From positions 1-11,049 of the forward strand of contig NZ_JAIKXF010000123.1 of the NCBI RefSeq assembly GCF_024684275.1: 11,049 nt of DNA, written 5' to 3'. Positions 7,749 to 11,049 of this stretch are shown here, piece after piece. The notes beneath the pieces were generated by a model. The model did not search any database, was not told the origin of the DNA, and saw only the letters and a program-made list of their open reading frames with translations. The translations under genes and the position numbers were made by a program. Origin of the DNA: Ruminococcus sp. GTDB lineage: Bacteria; Bacillota_A; Clostridia; Oscillospirales; Ruminococcaceae. Numbering within the stretch: position 1 is the first letter of the stretch; each line of letters begins with the position of its first letter.

Positions 7749-7764
7749 GACAGGAGATGATACA

Positions 7765-7860
7765 ATGCCGAAGCCTAAGAAAGAGAGCCATGAACGTATA
7801 ATAAAAGCTGCAGCAGAAGAATTCCTGACCTGTGGCTTTGAAAACGCTTCTTTACGTCGT
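7765..7860 (+). pseudogene. TetR/AcrR-family regulator, truncated to the N-terminal 32 codons
   Basis: The ATG at 7765 has AGGAG at 7752-7756. Residues 1-32 read as the opening of a TetR-family DNA-binding domain: a basic start, then HERIIKAAAEEFLTCGFENA and SLRR, equivalent to helix 1 and the start of helix 2. The expected IAxxAGxSxxxxYxHF recognition helix is missing. After about 7860 the frame continues to 8073, but those codons are the antisense of the hydrolase remnant, so the tail is not regulator sequence. Full family members are about 190-220 residues. The fragment has no recognition helix or ligand domain and cannot work as a repressor. Promoter, operator and ribosome site remain intact. 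Confidence 0.75.
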
Positions 7861-8170
7861 AACAGGCAGATAACCGCCGTAATACTATACTTTATGCTGC
7901 TCAACGATACCTTTGTCGAAATAGTCGCTGTAATAATCATAAAACAGTTCGCAGGCTTCGGTGTAACGCTGCTTTTTCTGCAAGCTGTTCCAATGCGCTT
8001 ACCCAATAAGAGCTTGTGCGGATTTTCTGAGATACAGCGGCAAACTCGTCAGCATCGCCGCCGTCCCACATAATCACACGGTTGAGCTGAAAATTGAAAT
8101 TCGCATCGCTGTTCAGTTCGTATGTACCTGTTTTGAACTCTATTTTCTGAGATATATCATATTTTTCCAT
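7861..8170 (-). pseudogene. Alpha/beta-hydrolase-like gene remnant (frameshift, stop, 3' loss)
   Basis: Translation starts at the ATG at 8170-8168 with AAAAGGAG (8186-8179) 8 nt upstream. The first ~60 residues, including NFQLNRVIMWDGGDADE, resemble the N-terminal helical part of a clostridial alpha/beta hydrolase family; this is recognition from memory. In the A5 run at 7977-7973 the frame shifts by one base. The shifted frame continues YTEACELFYDYYSDYFDKG, hits a TAG at 7887-7885, then reads YYGGYLPV to 7861, where similarity ends at the junction with the regulator fragment. Full-length relatives have roughly 30 further residues between the LAEK and YTEACELF parts, so an internal deletion is also possible. 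The catalytic nucleophile, acid and histidine regions are gone. It lies 56 nt after the preceding membrane gene and was probably the last gene of that operon. Confidence 0.6.
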
Positions 8171-8178
8171 TGAATATA

Positions 8179-8186
8179 CTCCTTTT
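8179..8186 (-). promoter_or_regulatory. Ribosome binding site of the hydrolase remnant
   Basis: AAAAGGAG on the - strand, 8 nt before the ATG at 8170. It shows that the remnant has its authentic start, so the damage is internal and 3'. Confidence 0.75.
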
Positions 8187-8226
8187 CAAATAATTATATC
8201 CAGCAGGCTAAATAATTCATTGCTAT

Positions 8227-8724
8227 TTAAAACAATGTGCATATCCACGCTGCAAGCGCAGATGCGGCAGGAAAAATGACAAACAGCTTCATTAGCTGAC
8301 TTTTGATGTTATAGCCGTATTTTCTTCTTGTATATGCACTTTTGACCTCCGGATAATAAAACTGAAAGAACTGAAATTTCATCAGAAGAAAATAATCAAA
8401 GCAGATCATGTCGTATATTTTGTAAATGGTGAATATGGAAACGAAGCGCAGGAAGAACTGCAAAAACGTAAAGTCACTTCTGAAACCGTCCCAAATTGAT
8501 ATTACGCCTACGCCTGCTATCATCAGTATACTGAATGTCATCAGCGTCCAGCCTATTGCTCTCGCACCGTAGAATAATTCATGTTCTCTCGGCAGAAGCA
8601 CTTCCTGAGCTTCCTTTGGTGCGGACGCAAAAAACTCTTTCTTCTGTACAAATGCTACTGCTGATAAAAGCATCAATGTTATCGCTGCACAAAAAACTAT
8701 TGCAAGAAAAATCGTTAAAAGCAT
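8227..8724 (-). CDS. Four-helix membrane protein B (unknown function)
   Basis: A 165-residue protein with predicted membrane helices at about 2-24, 55-77, 85-112 and 143-163. The ATG at 8724 has GAGGAAG (8737-8731) 6 nt upstream and is preferred over an in-frame TTG at 8745, which overlaps the preceding gene. I do not recognise a named family. It matches the 170-residue protein at 9454-9966 in layout and at several fixed positions: PKEAQ at 36-40, FLQFFLRF at 87-94, and D105 and D110 in helix 3 followed by Y. That suggests an old duplication. It follows a broken methyltransferase by 17 nt in a methyltransferase-rich operon, so a membrane partner or transport role is possible but unproven. Confidence 0.8.
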   Translation of the reverse strand: MLLTIFLAIVFCAAITLMLLSAVAFVQKKEFFASAPKEAQEVLLPREHELFYGARAIGWTLMTFSILMIAGVGVISIWDGFRSDFTFLQFFLRFVSIFTIYKIYDMICFDYFLLMKFQFFQFYYPEVKSAYTRRKYGYNIKSQLMKLFVIFPAASALAAWICTLF

Positions 8725-8730
8725 AGTATA

Positions 8731-8737
8731 CTTCCTC
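8731..8737 (-). promoter_or_regulatory. Ribosome binding site that sets the start of membrane protein B
   Basis: GAGGAAG on the - strand lies 6 nt before the ATG at 8724. It also lies just after the stop of the broken methyltransferase, so it survived the event that truncated that gene. Confidence 0.7.
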
Positions 8738-8741
8738 GCTT

Positions 8742-8945
8742 TCAAGCTCTGCTTTTCTTATTACGGCGTGCAGTACCGCAGCCGCAGTCAAGAAGGTCGG
8801 TAAATGGTTCTTTCTCCAATTCTGCGAGTATATCAGGATAATCTTTTTTGCACATATTATATACGCTTGCATGATCTGATTCATATATCTCAGCAGCCTT
8901 TGTAAACTCCTTAACGGATAAGTCTTTGTATTCTGCGCTTGTCAT
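8742..8945 (-). pseudogene. Class I SAM-dependent methyltransferase, truncated after motif I
   Basis: A 67-residue frame starts at the ATG at 8945-8943, with AAAGGAG 7 nt upstream. Residues 1-48 are a helical cap typical of small class I methyltransferases. LLDCGCGT at 51-58 is motif I, the glycine loop that binds S-adenosylmethionine. The frame then turns into the basic tail ARRNKKSRA and a TGA at 8744-8742, and the next gene begins 17 nt later. A working enzyme of this class needs about 130-150 more residues for motifs II to VI, and no frame between here and 8227 supplies them. An internal deletion joining motif I to the leader of membrane protein B explains this best. The family's usual substrate is unknown. 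Confidence 0.7.
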
Positions 8946-8958
8946 AAAAATTCTCCTT

Positions 8959-9447
8959 TCAGCTCCGTTTCCATGGAATACACCGATTGACACGCTTGCA
9001 GTAATCCTCATATTCCTGTCCGTAAAGGTCACGCAGCCATTTTTCCTCTGTGTTTTTCAGCACTAAAGTCATAATGCACCAGTTGATGAAAATAACTGGA
9101 ATAAGCCAGACATTACGCCATAAAAGGCTGATCCCTGAGATAAGTATCCACCAGCCGCTGTACATGGGATTTCTTACCCAAGCGTAAATACCATTTGTTT
9201 TAAGGTGATTTTCCTTGATATTCTCGTCCATGTCCGAACGCACTGCGCCGATAAACCAGATAATAATACCTGTTATCGTCAGAATAATTCCGACAGCACA
9301 CAGCGGTATCGCAGAAAAACCACTTAATATGCCAATATTGAACACATAAGAGAATAATAAAACAGCGACCGCCGCAATAATTGCCATTCCTATTACAAGA
9401 AACGGTCCTATTCCAAAAATCGGTAAATGTTCTTTTTTCTTCATCAT
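8959..9447 (-). CDS. Isoprenylcysteine carboxyl methyltransferase (ICMT/PEMT)-like membrane methyltransferase
   Basis: A 162-residue integral membrane protein with helices at about 12-34, 42-68 and 97-130. The C-terminal half has the ICMT/phospholipid methyltransferase signature: LKTNGIYAWVRNPMYSG at 82-98, then EEKWLRDLYGQEYEDYC (134-150) and the closing IPW at 157-159. These elements form the SAM pocket at the membrane face in this superfamily. N93 replaces the histidine of the usual RHP motif; asparagine is tolerated in bacterial relatives as far as I recall. Bacterial members methylate small lipophilic or thiol compounds, and the substrate here is unknown. It starts 6 nt after membrane protein A; ATGs at 9447 and 9444 are adjacent and both usable, with AAGGTG just upstream. 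It is part of the - strand operon. Confidence 0.82.
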   Translation of the reverse strand: MMKKKEHLPIFGIGPFLVIGMAIIAAVAVLLFSYVFNIGILSGFSAIPLCAVGIILTITGIIIWFIGAVRSDMDENIKENHLKTNGIYAWVRNPMYSGWWILISGISLLWRNVWLIPVIFINWCIMTLVLKNTEEKWLRDLYGQEYEDYCKRVNRCIPWKRS

Positions 9448-9453
9448 ATCACC

Positions 9454-9966
9454 TTATCTCCATATCCAAAAACGAAGTATCCCATAGTCTATCCCCGAAA
9501 AAAACACAGCCATGATAGTGGTATATACACAGCCTATGAGAAATCCCTTGAAGTGAAAGAAGTAATCCTTATATCCCTTGCAGCCTTCTGTTCCTCTTAT
9601 TACTACCCATTTCGGCGTGATCGTGCATACGATAAGCCAGTCCATAACGAGCAGATCAACAACATTCCATGTCATAGCGACTATAAACAAATATTTAAGT
9701 ACCTGTAGGAAAGAGACCTGTTCGCTGTGGAAGTGCAGCAATCCGAATACAAGCAGAGTACCAAGTATGATAAGACCGCCGACTGCACCGAACCGTTTGG
9801 CTGCTTTTTCCTGTTCTTTTGTAGGTTTATCTATTGCTGCCGCAGCCTGAATATCCTTTGGATAATCATGAAGCATGGAAAACGGATAGAATTTCAGTAT
9901 CAGAAATACATAGACGCTCCACATGACCGACCATATCAGACCGCATATCAACGCATTCATTATCAT
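9454..9966 (-). CDS. Four-helix membrane protein A (unknown function)
   Basis: A 170-residue protein with predicted helices at about 5-27, 58-78, 86-113 and 138-157. Notable stretches are DYPKDIQ at 34-40, FLQVLKYL at 86-93, the helix-3 pair D104 and D109 followed by W, and a conserved-looking segment between helices 3 and 4 (TITPKWVVIRGTEGCKGYKD). I know similar proteins only as uncharacterised membrane proteins of Firmicutes. The ATG at 9966 has GGAAAGA about 9 nt upstream; a second ATG two codons later is possible. It is 3 nt from the upstream methyltransferase and 6 nt from the ICMT-like gene, so tight coupling is likely. It looks paralogous to the protein at 8227-8724. Confidence 0.85.
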   Translation of the reverse strand: MIMNALICGLIWSVMWSVYVFLILKFYPFSMLHDYPKDIQAAAAIDKPTKEQEKAAKRFGAVGGLIILGTLLVFGLLHFHSEQVSFLQVLKYLFIVAMTWNVVDLLVMDWLIVCTITPKWVVIRGTEGCKGYKDYFFHFKGFLIGCVYTTIMAVFFSGIDYGILRFWIWR

Positions 9967-9969
9967 AAT

Positions 9970-10755
9970 TTATTTCTTTCCGACCAGAAGTGACGAACCG
10001 CTGAGACCAAGAACTTTAGCTTCGCCCTTTGTCATAAACATACCGTCTGTTGTGTCGATAAGCTCTGCGACCTCATAGCCTTCATCATACAGCTCGCTGA
10101 TAAACTGCTGCATATCACCGTACCGAGCCTTTGACATAATATCATGGATAGCAAATGTACCGCCTTTTTTCAGTACACGCAATGTTTCTCGCAAAAGCTC
10201 CTGTTTATTCACACCTGCAATGTTATGATAAACATAGTTGCTTGTAACTGCGTCGAAATACTCATCGGGGTAATCCAGCTTGCAGGCATCGCCCTGATGA
10301 AACTCGGTATTATTAACGCCCTCTGCATCGGAGTTGTCCTCGCAGAGCTGCTGACTGAATGAAGCATACTCCATACCCCAGCGGTCAATGCCGATCATTC
10401 GTCCCTGCGGATTTTGCTTTGCACAAGCGATAGTCAACGCACCGCTTCCGCAGCCGACATCAAGACCTATCCCGCCTTCGGGAAGAGTGATGTATGCAGC
10501 AGTTCCCTCAACGATCTCTTTTGAAAGCTGACGATCGCCGTCATAAGAGAATTTGCTGTGAGCATAGATGCTCCAAGCCGTCATTGCGCCGCATACAAGT
10601 GTACCTGCACCTGCTGTTGCGACGAGAGCTTTTTTCACTTTCGGATCAATCTTTGCACACATCAGTGCTGCCGTCCCTGCACCGAGAATCGCAGTTCCGG
10701 CAGTAAGCGCAGTTATCATTCCATTCGGCACCCAATTCTTATAATTTGCACTCAT
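9970..10755 (-). CDS. Membrane-anchored class I SAM-dependent methyltransferase
   Basis: A 261-residue protein. Two predicted membrane helices at about 13-33 and 42-62 are followed by a cytoplasmic Rossmann-type methyltransferase domain. Motif I is GLDVGCGSG at 97-105. Motif II ends in the acidic D124 of IGIDRWGMEY. QGDA at 154-157 and FDAVTSNYVYHNI at 167-179 mark the adenine and catalytic strands, and VLKKGGTFAIHD at 194-205 is the post-catalytic strand. It resembles the UbiE/MenG-like small-molecule group more than rRNA enzymes, but I cannot name a substrate. The helical anchor suggests a membrane-located or lipophilic substrate. The ATG at 10755 has GGGAG 8 nt upstream and lies 13 nt after the preceding methyltransferase. 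Confidence 0.88.
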   Translation of the reverse strand: MSANYKNWVPNGMITALTAGTAILGAGTAALMCAKIDPKVKKALVATAGAGTLVCGAMTAWSIYAHSKFSYDGDRQLSKEIVEGTAAYITLPEGGIGLDVGCGSGALTIACAKQNPQGRMIGIDRWGMEYASFSQQLCEDNSDAEGVNNTEFHQGDACKLDYPDEYFDAVTSNYVYHNIAGVNKQELLRETLRVLKKGGTFAIHDIMSKARYGDMQQFISELYDEGYEVAELIDTTDGMFMTKGEAKVLGLSGSSLLVGKK

Positions 10756-10768
10756 TGATTACACTCCC

Positions 10769-11049
10769 TTATTTTTTGTATCCCATAACTAAAAACAGAT
10801 TATCCTTTTTATTCACCGATATATCTGAAAATCCTACTTCTTTGAGCATATTGGCTATCTGCTCTGCCGTGTATCTCGTCATACACGGCACTTTCTTTTC
10901 CCAATCCTCATTGGGATCACCGTAATTGTTGATAACCGCAAAGCAGCCGTCCTTTACAAGAGTACGGTGTACTTCCTTGAACCCTTTTTCCGGCTTTTTC
11001 CAGAAAAACACCGTCTCGAATGCAGTTATCAGGTCGATACTGTTTTCTT
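10769..11049 (-). CDS. Class I SAM-dependent methyltransferase, C-terminal part (5' end outside window)
   Basis: The frame is open to the right edge and gives the last 92 residues. IDLITAFETVFFWK is the catalytic-strand region, FKEVHRTLVKDGCFAVINN the following helix and strand, and GYKK the end before the TAA at 10771-10769. This is the C-terminal half of a small class I methyltransferase, and the SAM-binding loop lies outside the window. It is the most upstream visible gene of the - strand operon, so the operon promoter, and possibly a second copy of the 7709-7748 operator, would lie beyond 11049. Substrate unknown. Confidence 0.85.
   Translation of the reverse strand, partial: ENSIDLITAFETVFFWKKPEKGFKEVHRTLVKDGCFAVINNYGDPNEDWEKKVPCMTRYTAEQIANMLKEVGFSDISVNKKDNLFLVMGYKK

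Noticed and set aside
7684..7764. Upstream extension of the TetR fragment in the same frame
   Set aside because: It would read through the promoter and the palindrome. The ATG at 7765 has the proper ribosome site and gives a family-typical N-terminus.
7725..8006. 93-codon - strand open frame across the regulator and hydrolase remnant
   Set aside because: It mixes antisense regulator sequence with an out-of-frame part of the hydrolase remnant, and has no ribosome site or coherent fold.
8171..8226. Possible terminator between membrane protein B and the hydrolase remnant
   Set aside because: Only a 6-bp TAAATA/TATTTA repeat with no GC stem or T-run was found, so the operon probably continues through.
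8579..8884. 101-codon - strand open frame overlapping the broken methyltransferase and membrane protein B
   Set aside because: It overlaps two better supported frames and has no initiation site. It was examined as a possible missing 3' part of the methyltransferase, but shows no motif II to VI.
1..11049. CRISPR array, tRNA, rRNA, insertion sequence or phage genes
   Set aside because: No regular direct repeats with spacers, cloverleaf sequences, rRNA segments, transposase motifs or phage proteins were seen on either strand.

Overview
The window looks like chromosomal DNA from a Gram-positive anaerobic fermenter of the class Clostridia, most like a Ruminococcus or a relative. The grounds are an LPXTG wall-anchored protein, AGGAGG-type ribosome sites, a sigma-A-type promoter, a bifunctional AdhE and a formate/nitrite-type channel. 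The genus is an inference from gene content and protein style; no rRNA or other marker is present.

Left block, + strand (2-2959): the C-terminal 519 residues of the fermentative aldehyde/alcohol dehydrogenase AdhE, then a small phosphotransferase of the aminoglycoside/choline kinase fold, then a compact formate/nitrite transporter (FNT) family channel. Spacing is 14 nt and then an 8 nt overlap, so these form one transcription unit. It links ethanol formation with transport of a small monocarboxylate; the job of the kinase is unknown. A 14-bp hairpin with T-runs on both sides (2977-3018) ends this operon and the convergent gene that follows.

Centre, - strand (3025-7491): one 1488-residue secreted protein with a signal peptide, an FMN-binding domain carrying a complete covalent flavinylation motif (D98..SGAT104), three long GLUG-like repeat units with regularly placed cysteines, a degenerate second FMN-binding-like segment, and an LPQTG sorting signal. 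It has its own near-consensus promoter (TTGACA, 17 bp, TATACT) and a 5'UTR inverted repeat. It is best read as a wall-attached flavoprotein.

Right block (7697-11049): a + strand promoter is overlaid by a perfect 40-bp palindrome and followed by the first 32 codons of a TetR-type regulator. That gene is cut off at about 7860 and joined tail-to-tail to the remnant of a - strand alpha/beta-hydrolase-like gene that also carries a frameshift and a nonsense codon. From the right edge leftwards on the - strand runs a tight gene string: the end of a SAM methyltransferase, a membrane-anchored SAM methyltransferase, a four-helix membrane protein, an isoprenylcysteine-methyltransferase-like membrane enzyme, a methyltransferase broken just after its SAM-binding loop, a second four-helix membrane protein that looks paralogous to the first, and the dead hydrolase. 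The string is rich in methyltransferases and membrane proteins, has no function I can name, and appears to be decaying at its distal end.

No tRNA, rRNA, CRISPR array, insertion sequence or phage gene was seen.
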